Made by a program: the position numbers and the translations under genes. Shown in pieces: positions 23,901-36,120 of a DNA stretch of 64,000 nt. Where the stretch lies: positions 1 to 64,000 of the forward strand of contig JAANDG010000309.1 of the NCBI GenBank assembly GCA_036852015.1, written 5' to 3'. The notes beneath the pieces are model-generated. The model was not told the origin of the DNA and made no database searches. It saw only the letters and a program-made list of their open reading frames with translations. The DNA is from Pelodera strongyloides. Taxonomy: Eukaryota > Nematoda > Chromadorea > Rhabditida > Rhabditidae. Every line of letters starts with the position of its first letter. Position 1 is the first letter of the stretch.

Positions 23901-26900
23901 ATGCAGAAATGCTTAGGCTAGACAAAGTGGTGTTTATTTAGGTTGCTTGGTGACGATGTCTGGAAGCCGCATAATCTGTCTTACATTAGAAAGCAAAAAG
24001 AACAGGGGAGAGAGAAGAAAAGCTTAGAGATATAGGGAACGAGAGGTGCTAATATACTTTTTAGAGGGAGAGTGATAATGGCGTATGCATAGAGAGTGGG
24101 CGACGAGAAGGGAAACAGAGAGACAGGGAGAATATGAGGTGGAGGAAGGCGAGGGAGAGGAGAGATGATAACAAACGGAGAGGCAGAGAGAGATAGGTAG
24201 GGAGATGGAAAGAGAGAAAACATAAATACGTGGCTAAAGAATAATCCTAAACCTAAACCACTGACTTGTTGTACCTGATGTTGAGCAGCTTGCACGGCTA
24301 GTGCCAGAAGATTGTTCTTCGATGCTTCTTGAAACAACGTGGCCACACTTGCCAATGGCGTAGTTGGTACTTGAGGAGTCGGTCGAACCGGGGGTGACGC
24401 CGGCTGAGAGAGATAATGATTTGGTACATCATATAATACAACTTGTTACATATATAGACGTAAATACGTGGTTCAGGTCCCACAGCGCACCGATATTTGG
24501 TTTCTGGCTATAGACTAAAACTAAACACGCAAATACGACCCCCAAGGCGTATTTTCAGGCTTCAATTAAAAACAATCTCCACAAAGACGAAGAAAATATG
24601 TGAAATTTAGTCGTTCTCGATTGATAACGTTTTGTAGCTCTTAGCATTTACAATTCGTTCAACAAATTTACTCACTATGACGACTTCTTGTTTGATTTCA
24701 TGTGACGGGGTTGGTGGTTCGCGTCTGGAGTCGGGAGAAACGTTGCGTTGTGAAGTACTCATACTGGAACTGAACACAAATCGTATTAAAGCTCAATTGG
24801 GAACACACTAAACTGGAATCACACTATAATTTAGACAAGGCAGCCACAACTCAAGCCGTGATTTTTCTGTGCAACCTCTTTAATAATAATCAAAGCTCAT
24901 GTTGAACAACAATTTTTACTGACAGTGACACATTTTAATCATCATATGTCACTATCATTGTGCTTGGTAAAAAGGCGAAATCTTATCTCAAATCTTCTCA
25001 CTTCTGCATTTTTGTCTTGAGCGCAGTTTTCAGATTCTGATACTTCTTCTTGTACTGGTCGGCAGAAAACTCGACGTTGAATTCGTTGTTTAACTGTCGA
25101 CTGATTTCTATCCAAAGATTTCGCCTTTTCAAGCGACAATCCATAGAATTGCCTGAAAAAAAATTAGATTTTAATTTTAATTGACTAACGGTAGCGTAAC
25201 TGTGGTTCTTGACTAAAGGTATCACGTCCTATGCCAGTATCTAAAGCTAGTGACTGGTGTCTTGGTAGCACAGCACGACCATGATAAATCCCCAGGAGAA
25301 ATTGTTTTACTGTAATTACTCACTACATTTGTAATTCTGATTTGCTAAATGTCATCTATAACCGTACCATTATCCGATATGATGACATGGTACTGATTGC
25401 AGAGTTGAATGAGTTTTTCGCAGAGCGCTGAAGGCATATGTGTAGAGGTGACCCGCGTCGGACCTGCAGGTATTCTTAGTTATTCTTATATATTTATGGG
25501 CAGCGGTACTTAGTACCTGAGGCCCCCCTGTTCCCAAACGCCGTTAACTGTTAGTCTGATATTTCTCCCGTGCAATCGTGGCTTGCGAGACCGAAAAATA
25601 TAGTGCATTTAGTCAGTACGATCAGTGCACATAAAGGAGGAGGAGTCATTGTCTATTGCGCATCTCTACTACAGTACGCCCGTCGAGATAGTCCGGTATT
25701 TGGTGCAAAGTGATAGTGCGCGTTGCAGTGCGTCTTAATCATCGTTGTACACTTACTAGGACTGGGCAGAGTCTGCGCCTGCTGAACTTGCTGGCTTTGC
25801 TCGGTGAGAAGGTTTAATAGCAGCCCTGAAAGCCAAGCGTCGGGGCGGGGAAAACCATGGGTATCTATTCAGAGTGAGATCAGGTGTACCGAGCACTTGC
25901 AGTTAGAAAGACTGGTAAATTCAACTTTAACTTTAGGCACCGGCTCCATATACTAGACTACTAGAGTGTTAGTCTGTCTAATTGTAAGGCAAAATCACTG
26001 CACTCGTTGCTTTCATAGTTTTCGTGAAGCACGATGCGAGCAGGAGAGGACTAGGGACTTTGCCACAATTAAAATCAAACCCTGTTGTCAAAAATCATTG
26101 AACCGCCTAGCTACCTATGAGCACACCTTTCACATTTCTCTTCCTATAATAGTCCCATCTCCTGATTGCATCACGCTTCACCTTAACATCTCAATTCTAC
26201 AGTACACACCGGCAGTTCCGGTCTGTGGCAAGAGGAGTAGGTCCCTCTGCGAGAGAGACGACGTCATGTACACTCCGCGCGGTGTCTACGAATCGCTTGC
26301 GGATGCGTCTGCTTCGTGAGTGGTCTTCGGAAGGAAGCGTGGGTGAAAAACACTTTGTACTTGGCACTTCCCGCCCTTTACATCACAGTCTGCGTCCTGC
26401 CGCTATCTTGCTCTCTCGCTCGTCTTACGGTATCCGGGCAAGGTGCACGCCCCCGTGTCACCTCTCTTGTTCGCGAGCGCTCCTCTCCGGGTGCGTCGCC
26501 TACCCGCTCTGAAAATCAATCGATAAGTGTATGCCATTTTTATATTTAAAGCGGAATGGCAAGTGGTTTTGAAACTTAGGCTGGAGAATTGCATCAACGT
26601 GTATTGTGAGCAACAAGTGTGCCTTCCACTGCTTCATTGTGTGCCTCACACTAGTTTCCAGCATACGTTTCAAAAACAGGTGCCATATCGCTTTAAAAAT
26701 ACTGAGAGCATATTTGGATATTTCTCAGAACATTGAGGAAAAAGGAGATCTATAGAACGAAACATACAATAAAATGAATAAAATACAACAAACACGAAAC
26801 AAGAACCAGTTCGTTTTCATATTTTAGTGTGAAATTGTACACGGTTGGGGTGCTAGAGGTCCCATCAATTTTAAGCACATCATACTGGGGCGGAGCACCC

Positions 26901-28638
26901 GCTGACATTCATAAATAAAAAAATGCAATTCAACAAGATTGTAGACGAGCGGTGGGAAATATGCGTTCCCATTTCTTTCTCTCTCTGTCTCGGTCACACA
27001 CTCGCTCTCTATCACTTTCCCTCTATCTCACCCCTCTCTTTTAGTAGACTATCATACACCCCAGCAACCATGTTCCCGACGGCGGCGGCAATTTAAAAAA
27101 TCCCAAAAACACGAAATTACACGCGAAACGACATAGTAACAGTAGATTGAGTGGTGGTTTTCAGATGGAACTGAAAAAGGAAATAATTTTGGAATTTACG
27201 ACGTCCTTACAAATTCAATTATTAATTTTGCAAAGCTTAGATATTCGAAGGGTTTTTGATTGGCCCATAAAAAGCAATGACTAGATTATGGTAATGAGAT
27301 TCCTAATTGGTAACCATGAAAAATTCGTAATCACCATGGCTAGTGGGATTCCAAAAAGGAAAACCTTCATAACAAACGGTAAACAGATGCTAAAGGCTAT
27401 GACGATATAAACGGCGGCAATTATGTAAGTCCGAAAAGAAATGGCAAAGTAACACTTTCCACTACTTTCCAACCATATTATACTAGGCGCGTCACTTGGT
27501 TCGATCTTTTGTCCTTTTTGAAAACATGCAATTATATGCGTAGAAATCACTAGTTTGCTAAATAAATGTGATAAAGGCATCAGAGTAAACAATAAGCTCA
27601 TTGAAATGTTTTCTTGTTTCTAATTTTTACCTTACCATGGTTTTTGGAGTTGGTGATTTAGTGGAGAATTAGTCTATTGACTTTTCGGAAAAATTGTGCG
27701 TGGCCGCAACCTTGCTTATATATTTTATTAAACAAATTATATAATGGTGGAGCACTTGCGCGATACTTTGTTGTCGTAATAAATGTTATGTTATGTTATG
27801 TTATGTTAATGAGTGCTAGGCTCTGACTAAATACAGTTACATTGAAAAGAACGAGAAAAGCAATAAGTGACAATAAAAAAAGGTTACATGTTAAAGATAG
27901 GACTGTTCTTCAGGGCCGGTCCCTGCAGTCCGCTCTGGTCCACGGAAGTAGTGAAGTAGATCCGAGCTGTGGAACAAAAGATTCAACAATGACAACATAC
28001 ACAGGGCGCATCGTAAGTTTTTTTTGCACCCCTTTCAAACGTGGATGAAATTATTTTGGAATAAGATCACCAAATAGATCATGACGAAAAACCCATTTTT
28101 AGCATATGTAATTTAATGACGTCAGGTAGGTCAGAAAAAGAACTCAGGTGTCAGGTATAAAATAATAATTCACTTTGTACTGTATAGTATACCTGTTCAA
28201 CGAAAATAATATGTTTTAAATATACAGTATGAAATAGACTAAGCGTAATATGTAACGTTCTTGAGTTAAGCTGACAAACTGCCAGGGATAAACAAGAAAA
28301 GATTTATCCGATTCTTCTTAAAAAGCTCTGGCCGGTGATTTGCAATATTCAAAGTATTTAGATATTTATCTCCAGCTAGCTGAGCTAGCTGAAATTTGAG
28401 ATTACAGTACACTCAAGACAGCAGAAGCTGAAAATTAACGATAATCCGGATTTTTGCATACGGTATCGTGTACACAAACGAGAAAATAAAATAAAATAAC
28501 AAAAGTAATAGTTGCAGCATGACAATTTTATAAAATCCTAGAAACTACAAATGTATTATAATATAATGTCGCTCAGAATCGTAAAATAACATGATATTCT
28601 ATGATAAAAATTAGAAATGTACCTGCGGACGTCAGCAT
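18994..28638 (-). CDS. Myb/SANT-like domain nuclear protein, 13 exons, ~347 aa
   Basis: Probable DNA-binding or chromatin regulator. Exons, 5' to 3': 28638-28623, 25825-25757, 25152-25002, 24763-24676, 24403-24275, 23813-23745, 22998-22962, 22842-22723, 22438-22406, 21816-21715, 19668-19559, 19197-19090, 19005-18994. They sum to 1044 nt and all phases agree. The protein starts MLTSAG, then a Gln-rich stretch; residues ~35-80 hold a Myb/SANT-like helix-turn-helix pattern (RRNLWIEISRQL, then YKKKYQNLKTALK); then a Pro-rich linker with IKQE (sumoylation-type motif), an Ala-rich exon (23745-23813), a Met/His/Ser-rich exon and an acidic, Ser-rich tail ending FGKGAK. Large introns are full of GA repeats. 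An alternative first exon with ATG at 26267 is also phase-compatible. Exons 22962-22998, 22406-22438 and 18994-19005 are small and less certain. The gene family beyond the domain is not recognised. Confidence 0.68.
19383..19512. repeat. Direct duplication, ~61-69 bp units
   Basis: Two copies of actttcgcagca followed by gtcaagcagtgttc, units 19383-19443 and 19444-19512, inside an intron of the SANT-domain gene. Confidence 0.8.
20577..20990. repeat. GA-rich microsatellite cluster
   Basis: Dispersed gagaga tracts with an almost pure (GA)n from about 20915 to 20987. It lies in the 2-kb intron 19669-21714 of the SANT-domain gene and reads as a CT tract on its sense strand. Confidence 0.9.
21651..21684. 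repeat. (CAAA)n microsatellite
   Basis: About eight CAAA units directly downstream, in sense direction, of the donor site of exon 21715-21816. Confidence 0.85.
22109..22190. repeat. GA/GGGA microsatellite
   Basis: Imperfect GA tract with a short run of G, in the intron between exons 22406-22438 and 21715-21816. Confidence 0.88.
22615..22688 (-). CDS. Alternative last exon of the SANT-domain gene
   Basis: After acceptor tttattcag this segment continues the frame of exon 22842-22723 (phase 1, Gly at the junction), reads VSKGPKSKAYDLF and ends at TGA 22615-22617. If used, it gives a protein about 110 residues shorter. Splicing past it to 22438 is equally phase-compatible, so two 3' ends are likely. 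No transcript evidence is available here. Confidence 0.5.
23334..23516. mobile_element. TTAA MITE family, copy in an intron
   Basis: TTAAAGCGAAATACAGACCG at the left and the reverse complement of TTAAAGCGAAATACCGGCTG at the right; the centre holds ATGCAAATGAGC and aaattagaataaaaac as in copy 1. It sits in the intron 22999-23744 of the SANT-domain gene. Confidence 0.88.
24010..24225. repeat. GA-rich microsatellite
   Basis: Degenerate gagagaga/gggag tract in the intron 23814-24274 of the SANT-domain gene. Confidence 0.85.
26546..26696. mobile_element. TTAA MITE family, short diverged copy
   Basis: TTAAAGCGGAATGGCAAGTG at left and tatcgctttaa at right, with gttttgaaac/gtttcaaaaac inside the arms. 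It lies in the first intron of the SANT-domain gene as modelled. Confidence 0.78.
27783..27808. repeat. (ATGTT)5 microsatellite
   Basis: A five-base unit repeated about five times in the long first intron of the SANT-domain gene. Confidence 0.85.
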
Positions 28639-28639
28639 A

Positions 28640-28641
28640 CT
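28640..28641 (-). promoter_or_regulatory. Possible trans-splice acceptor of the SANT-domain gene
   Basis: The sense strand reads gctcag then T then ATG, leaving one nucleotide between acceptor AG and start codon, typical of spliced-leader acceptors in nematodes. It could instead be an ordinary acceptor of a further upstream exon. Confidence 0.35.
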
Positions 28642-31600
28642 GAGCAGACTCGGGCCGATCCAAGAAAAATCAACGAAAAAAATAATAAGAAAAAGTCGGA
28701 GTATGATTTTCGGCTCCGAAAGACAGGAACGGATAACAAGACAATTTCATAAAAAATAAACTTTAATTTTCTGGTCAACTGCAATGCATATGCCCCTGCA
28801 GATATTTAACTGATTCGCACTGAAGGCACTACAAAGAATAATGCGGAAAACGTCACATCAATTAGTATACTGTATACAAAGAAAACGGAAGAACCATTTG
28901 GTGACGGTTCCCTAGTTTTTTTCGTGGGCCAACCCATTTGGTGGCCACTTGACTTTGTCGCGACCAAGTTTTCTCGAAAACCGTCGTCAGCTGGTCACCA
29001 CATGGTCACTGACCAGTCACTAAATGTTTTTTTTCCGTGAAAACGGCGATTATTCCGTTTCCGTGTGTAGTACCTAATACAGTACAATCTATTTATGGAA
29101 GGTAATCGAGTGGCCATAAAATAGTTTGCCAAATAAAATGAATAAAGCACATGGTATTTTTGAGTCATCGACAAGAAGGATCAAAAAACAAAAAACTCTA
29201 TTCACTTACCCTTTAAAAACAATTACGTATATTATTGGTATATTTGTGTCTATACAAGACTAGGATTATTGTTTGTTGAAGGCATTGCGGATAGTAATCT
29301 GGGCTCAATTTGCTATATAAAAAATAAAAAAGTAAGCACGGATTAGGATGTTCTGTTCAAGAAAATTCCCTCTTTTCTCTAGGACTACAACCTGGATGCT
29401 ATTCGAAAAAGTAAAGTATAAACCTTGACCAATCCGCGATAATTTAACCTGTCAGCCGTACTTACGCCTCTTATGAAGATATTTTTCTGAACAAAAGGGA
29501 TAATTCCTCTCTGGAAAATGTAGTTCAAGAAAATATTTCGTTATAATTGAAAAAAAGCGGTGCAAAAATATAGGGTGGGGCAAAAAAAAACAACAGACGA
29601 AATTAAGAAAATGGGAAAAGTAAGAATGACCCTTCATTTGTGCGCTTAATCTCAACGCGTTTGAAGTATTAGATTGACACTTTAAATATTAGAATTGTAG
29701 TTTTCGGAAAGTGTCTAGTAAAATAGAGGCGCACTCTGGAAAGAAGATAAGAAGTTTACACACACACAAACAAAAACTGAAAGTGGGAGTTTCAAAATTC
29801 ACACAAATAAATAGACAAAGTAAAAATGTTATTATCTAAAAAATGTATCTGAATAAATTGCAGTGGAAGAAATAACAAACGACAAATTGAAACGTGTGCA
29901 GACATTTTAAAATTAGCATATTGGAGACTCGAAAAATGGACGAAGAAAATTAGCATAACTGTACGCTGACGTAAAAATAAACCTAGGATATGGACTATGG
30001 ACCCGACTCCCCCAAAAGTAAAAACAGGAAAAAAATACTTCGAACGATTATGAAATCGCTCACGCTCAGAAAAGTTGAAAAGGTTTAGGGATATATCCGT
30101 TTGGATTATTTTCTTGTTCGGGAATGTATCCATCCATTTAGCAGAACAATCCCAGGGTCATCTCTCATATAAAGAATGACAATTTGGGATTTTTAACCGC
30201 CCCTGGCCTTGATTGAAGGAAACCGGGAACTGATATGTATGTGCAACACAATAAACAACACTAAACATATCGAGCGACGCGATTTAGGGGATACTGTACT
30301 AGATGGGGCGAGGTTTAGAAAACGGAAGGAATGAGATTCGGCAGTGGAATAGCACTGCTATAGTAGAAGGTCTTAGCTGAGGTTATTGCAGTGCTATGGT
30401 AGCAGAATAAGGTTTGTTGCTGAACCTCTAACATGTTGTGTTGGGGGACCATTCCTTTTGAAGAATTAAGAATCATGATGAAATATCCAAAACTTCGAGC
30501 GACAATAAAAATCTGTAAGCCGGAGGCACCTGCGCTATACATCTCTCGTAGTAATACTAATCAAGTTGATCAAGTATGTACTTAAGTGACTTGAAGCCTC
30601 AGTCAGTGTCGTCAATTGTTAATCCAATAGATGTGACCTGCCACGTCTTGTTGGAATAAGCATGACAATTCTATGTTATTTGACTTTAGACTAAAACGAA
30701 GCAGTAGGAAAGAGGCCAGAAGGTGAATCTTTGCAAAAACACGGCTTCCGCGTTCGAAGTATTAAATAAGCCGATCCAAATGCTTCATTACTGCTACCAT
30801 AATGATGTTTTCGACCTATTGACTCACAGTAAAAACGTTGAAAAGCACCTTTGATAAATAATTGGATTTGGCGAAAAATTGCTGTTTTTTGGAATGCTGA
30901 AGGCCAAATGAAGTATTTCGAACGAGTTTCCGTGATGATTGACCCTCAGTGTTGGATTAATATCTTCTATGTTACTTCAGACTCACATGTGACTAAACGT
31001 TTTGTGAGTTCGAATCATATGTAGAACATTGTTGCATTTGAACTACTGTACCAAAATTGGTATGCATGGTGCGTGGGTGTTGTCTTCCACCCACGGAGAC
31101 ACACATCGTACGTGTTTTATATTCTTACTGGATACGGCACTATTGTCACCAGTGCCCGATATTACTTGGTACTTTTCGATTTGTGACGAAAAATTAGAAG
31201 TCTATAATCCGAATCCAGTACAGTACAGTCGAACACATGCAATAGTCGAGGCAGTGGTTATATAAATCTGTTTTCCAGTACAAGTTGCATGAGAGTCTAT
31301 GAATGGACGATATAACACATATAACAAACTGTATAGGAAAGGTTAAAATCGAAGATCGAATAAAAATGATCGCAGATTCTTCTTCAAACGTCACTTTTTT
31401 TGTGTAAACTTATATATGTGAAGGGCGTTGAATGGTTTTGAGAACACCCGCCCTATAACAAATTGTAAAGCAACAGTGAACGAGGAAGGGCACAGTGATT
31501 GAAGTTCAAAATTACTTTGTAAAAAGCTTACTTACGAAATTCGCAATTCCAGACTTGCAGAACGTAGCGCTACAGAGAGTGTCCCAGAAAATACCGTATG

Positions 31601-32070
31601 GAGGGTAGACGTAAAACCGCGCTATTATGGAGCTTAATTACTGTATTTTGGTATGGAGGGCGACACTGATCACATAAGGTTCTGTGCACTCCATATACAT
31701 ACATCCAATCGATAATCCTATTCTCCACAAAAATGAAAGTCAAAATCGATATTCTTGTGCTCGGGGTCGTAGGACGGCTCCCATAAGAATTCGTCTTTTT
31801 CCGACGAAAGTGATTCAACTGAAACCCCGGAGCAGACAGAGCATAGACGGGCAGCTAGACAGACAAAACGAATCGATTTTACACATATTAAACATTAATT
31901 TTACGATCAGAACGAGATAATCAATGGTTATTTGGTTACTGCTTTGTATAGATTGAAAGGATATAGAGAGTTATAGAGGCAGGATAGAGAGAGAGGGGGA
32001 CGGAGAGGAGACTTGCAGCGTGAGATGAGGCATATTAAACTTTTGTAAGTACTGCTTGAATAATGTTGGT

Positions 32071-32082
32071 TTGACAGAGAGG

Positions 32083-32114
<32 letters not shown>

Positions 32115-32155
32115 TAGAGAAAGAGTGGGAGAGGGGAGAAGAAGAGAGAGGGAAA
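32071..32155. repeat. GA microsatellite
   Basis: gagaga tract with few interruptions in the intergenic region. Confidence 0.88.
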
Positions 32156-32535
32156 CGCTAGAGAAGGAAATGAAGTCCCATTCCCCGTGGTGAGACGTAC
32201 ACTCCTTTGCCGTGGATTAGGATGCATACGACCAGTAAAAGAACCACATAGGAACTATAAAAAAATGATTCTAATATCAATCCACATAGCTATCCGATAG
32301 CGGATAGATGTAAGAGGGCATGATAATGATAGTGTGATGTCGAAGTGAATGTGCTTTCAGATTCGATCAAAAATTCGCTCCGCCCATTTCAATCAAAATT
32401 TGAATCATGATAAAATAATGACAAGATTAAAATTAAAACATTGATCACCTGATTCAGTCAATTACTCACAAACATGAGTCCCAGCAAAAAATAAAAGGCT
32501 GTGAAATGATGCTACTTACAAATTGAGACGGCTTT

Positions 32536-32956
32536 TTAAAGGATCGCAGTCACTTCAATTTCGCCTTTTTACTTCAATTTTCAATAAATATAAAAAGATA
32601 CCTGGAAAAATACCTTTCCAATACCGATTAACGGAGCTTTTATCACAGGGAAAGAAATCCCTTCGGTTGAGTTTTGATTTTAGACAAAATGGGGTGTTTT
32701 CTAAATCGCAGTGGGACTTGGCCGGTTGCCAATGATGACAAAACAAAGAACAACCGGGGAAGAGGGATAGTGTCTGCTCTACTGTCTCAGTTGTCGTTGT
32801 CATACTGTACCTTATCAAAACACAACCGAGGGGATTTCTTTCCCTGGGTTAAATTTTCAGTAAATTGACACAGTAAATGTATTTTTCTATGTACCTTTTT
32901 ATGTTTATGGATAATTGAAGTAAAAATACGAATTTGAAGTGACTGCGATCCTTTAA
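32536..32956. mobile_element. TTAA-flanked MITE, second family, ~420 bp
   Basis: Left end TTAAAGGATCGCAGTCACTT; right end is its reverse complement, also ending in TTAA. Subterminal segments also pair (cttcaatttt with aattgaag), and a second inverted pair lies inside (gaaagaaatccc near 32650, gggatttctttc near 32833), giving a nested palindrome. Confidence 0.85.
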
Positions 32957-33081
32957 AGGAGGATTCTCACGAGATCTAAGTGCTCAATTTCTTTCATTTT
33001 ATTGAAAAATGGTGGTGTTAGCTTCCAATAAACATGCCTTATGAAGCACATTCTTTTAATTGGAAGGAATAAATCAATATT

Positions 33082-33237
33082 ATGGGGTTTCCAAGTTTCC
33101 CAAAAATTCGGTGTGATTCTGTCAATACTACCGTATTTCTGCACGAAGCTTGCATATATAATATGAAAAATTTAAAAAAAAATAGTCTCGTGTAGTTCCA
33201 AAATTCTGTAAATTTTCACCATACTTGGAAACCCCAT
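33082..33237. mobile_element. Short inverted-repeat element, 156 bp
   Basis: atggggtttccaagt at 33082 and its reverse complement ending at 33237. The interior is AT-rich. No clear target duplication was found. Confidence 0.65.
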
Positions 33238-33459
33238 AAAGCTTTGAGTTTTTCTTTATCGTATTAGTCCGCTGATTTCAACGGCGGGCATGCAAATTTG
33301 TATTTGATGGTATGTTGGACCGCGCATAAAACCCAGATGAACAGAAATGGTATATTTTTTAAACAAAAATATATTTTCATAGCATAGCACTCAATCTTCA
33401 ATCCACAGTTTCCCAAATTTTCCATAAGCCAGTGATTTTGTTCTGCTAAACTTCTAACT

Positions 33460-33617
33460 GATGCGAGTTATTCGAGCAGTCGTCATTTTTCAAACGCAAT
33501 GGGTCTTTAAAAGGTGGTCAGTACTCAATTTGTAATACAGTGATTTCGGTCTTCAAAATGATACGAGTTATTCGAGCAGTCGTCATTTTTCAAATGGGAC
33601 TTCAGAAGGTGGTCAAT
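33460..33617. repeat. Direct duplication, ~60-bp units 99 bp apart
   Basis: cgagttattcgagcagtcgt followed by catttttcaaa and aggtggtca appears at 33460-33525 and again at 33559-33617. Confidence 0.85.
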
Positions 33618-33771
33618 AATAAAAGTAAGCAGTTGGAGCTAACCCTTGCATTTAACGATTTAACACCGTTTAACCGTTACTGCCCACTCTCAGTGAGCAA
33701 ACACATAGAAAGAGCGTAGTGAGGAGGTGACGTAATCGGAGATAGATTAGCTTTCTGTGTTTTCAAGAACT

Positions 33772-33944
33772 TTAAAGCGCTATGGCATGTGGCTTGTGAG
33801 AGCCTGAACAACGGAATTTTAATTTTTCATGAAAATTTCATTATACGCCGGCGATGCACAAAAGGCCACAGAAATATGCGTATTATACATGTAAATGCAG
33901 TTGTCCAGCTCACGTTGCACAAACCACGTTCCATACCGCTCTAA
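33772..33944. mobile_element. TTAA MITE family, diverged copy
   Basis: Left end TTAAAGCGCTATGGCATGTG; right end decayed to ccataccgctctaa. Assigned by end similarity only. Confidence 0.55.
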
Positions 33945-34914
33945 CCAACCAAAATAAAAATACATGTACTCTGACATCATTAATAACACTTTGATAGAGA
34001 TATGGCACACTGTACGAAGCTTTGCATTAATCAATCCACACACGGTTTACGTTACAAAAGGAAAGACATATCGAAGTTATGCCAATGCAAAAAAAAACGA
34101 TAAAAAATAGTTCAAGTAATAGAGGATAGAGGATATAATGGGCCAGTTTTCAAGCTAACATTGCGTGAAAGAAAAATAGGCAAATAGAAATAACAAAAAT
34201 AAATATTCCCCAGTTACTTAGATTGTTAGCACATTTGTTTATTTGTTTGTTTATCAATTCTGTTGTCCTTTCAAAAATTGCATCTTCATGGGCGTGGACA
34301 TCTATCTTTGCTAAAGTGTTGCAAAAAAAACTGAAATCACACAAGGACGAGTTTCATTTTTCATTTTTTTTTGTTGTTCGGACTACACGAGAGCGCTCTC
34401 AGTTGCAAATAAAAGGCTTACATAAAAAAGAACGGACAATGCACATAAACTAATTGTAAACTAAATTCAGAGATACCTCTGCGACCTCTGCGGAGCATGT
34501 CATAAGCAAACTTTGAACTTGTACAACCTTTGAAATAAATGTGCACGCTCTTGAAACGTAAAAAGAAGAAGAAAGAAGAATAGAAACATCAAAGCCACGA
34601 CCGAACATTATCAAAAGAGGCACAACAACTACTCCAAGCACGTATTACCGTATTACATAATTTATTCAAATTTATAAACAAAGTGATGTGCAGGTTCCTG
34701 CACAATAATTGGTAATCGATAAGTTTCCTTAAATCGATATCACTGTAGGCGCTAGAATTGAGAATGAGAATAAAAGGGAAACTTTGTATGTTTGTATTTG
34801 TGTGAGAGAGAATGGTAACTCTGTTCTAGCTCTCGATTCTCAGCTGACTTTGCTGAGGGAGAAAAAAAAGAGAGGAGAGATGACCGGAGAGAGAGATAGC
34901 AAGCGAAAGATTCA

Positions 34915-34915
34915 T

Positions 34916-35003
<88 letters not shown>

Positions 35004-35040
35004 CAAATAGAGAAAAAAAAGAGAGAGGGATATAGAGAGG
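34915..35040. repeat. Long GA microsatellite
   Basis: Near-perfect (GA)n from about 34917 to 34999 followed by a degenerate tail. It is the longest dinucleotide tract in the window. Confidence 0.93.
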
Positions 35041-35429
35041 GGGAATAGAGAGACGTACAAACTGAGCAAGGTTCTGTATTGATTAATTGACAGAGTAAAA
35101 AAAAAGAAGTTGCAATCTTATGCCAGGCATGAGTTGTTGGATACCCAATCCGAAGAGAGAGAAGCAGACAAACGTCACTTGAAGAGAGTGTGGAGATTCA
35201 GATGAGCAAACATCTCGAGAGAGTACACAAATAAGCTAGACTCCGAGAAGTCAAGAAAGAGGTACTCAATAGATAAGAGGACCCCGGAGGAGAAGCAGAT
35301 ATCGGAATATTAAACGTGAATAGTATAGATTGATCAGCACACGTGTAAGGCACAGGAGAACTTAGAGAAAGAGGACTTCGTAGATTCAGACATAACAAAA
35401 TTAAGGCGAAACCAAGAAGCGACTTACGT

Positions 35430-35434
<5 letters not shown>

Positions 35435-35471
<37 letters not shown>

Positions 35472-35472
35472 C
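35435..35472. repeat. GA microsatellite
   Basis: About 17 GA units in the intergenic region. Confidence 0.88.
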
Positions 35473-35654
35473 TAAAGTGAATTAGAGATAGAAAGAAATA
35501 TAAATAGGCATAGAGGGTTAGTTGATGGGGTAGATAGATAAACTCGCAGAGACGTAGTTAGAAATGCTCCAACATTCTGCGATGAAGCATTTGCAACAGT
35601 GATAGTATAAAGTTGATGATTAAGCTTCAATTGGCAAACATAGAGACAGGGAGA

Positions 35655-35742
35655 GAGGGAGACGAAAGAGAGAGAGAGAGGGGAGAGAGAGGGAGAGGCG
35701 AGAGAGAGGGAGAGAGAAGAGAGAGAGAAGAGAGAGAGACAC
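35655..35742. repeat. GA/GGGA microsatellite
   Basis: Imperfect gagagaggg repeat about 190 bp from the previous tract. Confidence 0.85.
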
Positions 35743-35885
35743 ACTGACAGGTAAATGAGCAGGGAAGATCACTGTGACTGTATGTGAAGGAGAGTCGAAC
35801 AATATTGAACTGAAAGATTCCATAAGTTATTCCAGTACTATGTGACAGTGGAAATCATATCATATTCTACTCAAAGAATCCGATA

Positions 35886-36120
35886 TACAGTGCGTTTGAT
35901 AAGTTTATGGACACCCAAAAAATTCTTTTTTTTTTCTTTTCACTGCCCTGTTGAAAACCCCTTCAAATAAATAGCAGCAATGGACTGCAAACTGGAAAAT
36001 TTACCACATAACATAGACCAAAAATTAGAAAAAAAAATCAAAATCCCGTCAGAAGGAATTTTTTAACCAAAATGTGGGTTTTTGCGACTGTTTCAGTTTA
36101 TGGACACCCCCATGAAAATC
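35886..36120 (+). mobile_element. Tc1/mariner-like terminal fragment
   Basis: tacagtgcgtttgataagtt followed by tatggacaccc resembles the TA plus CAGTG start of Tc1/mariner inverted repeats (family knowledge). A second, partial copy of the gtttatggacaccc motif lies at about 36098. No reverse-complement end and no transposase frame are seen, so it is a truncated or solo end. Confidence 0.55.

Noticed and set aside
27281..27601. 106-codon hydrophobic minus-strand frame resembling membrane helices
   Set aside because: It lies in an AT-rich intron as modelled, lacks splice partners in phase, and AT-rich DNA often yields Phe/Ile/Leu-rich frames.
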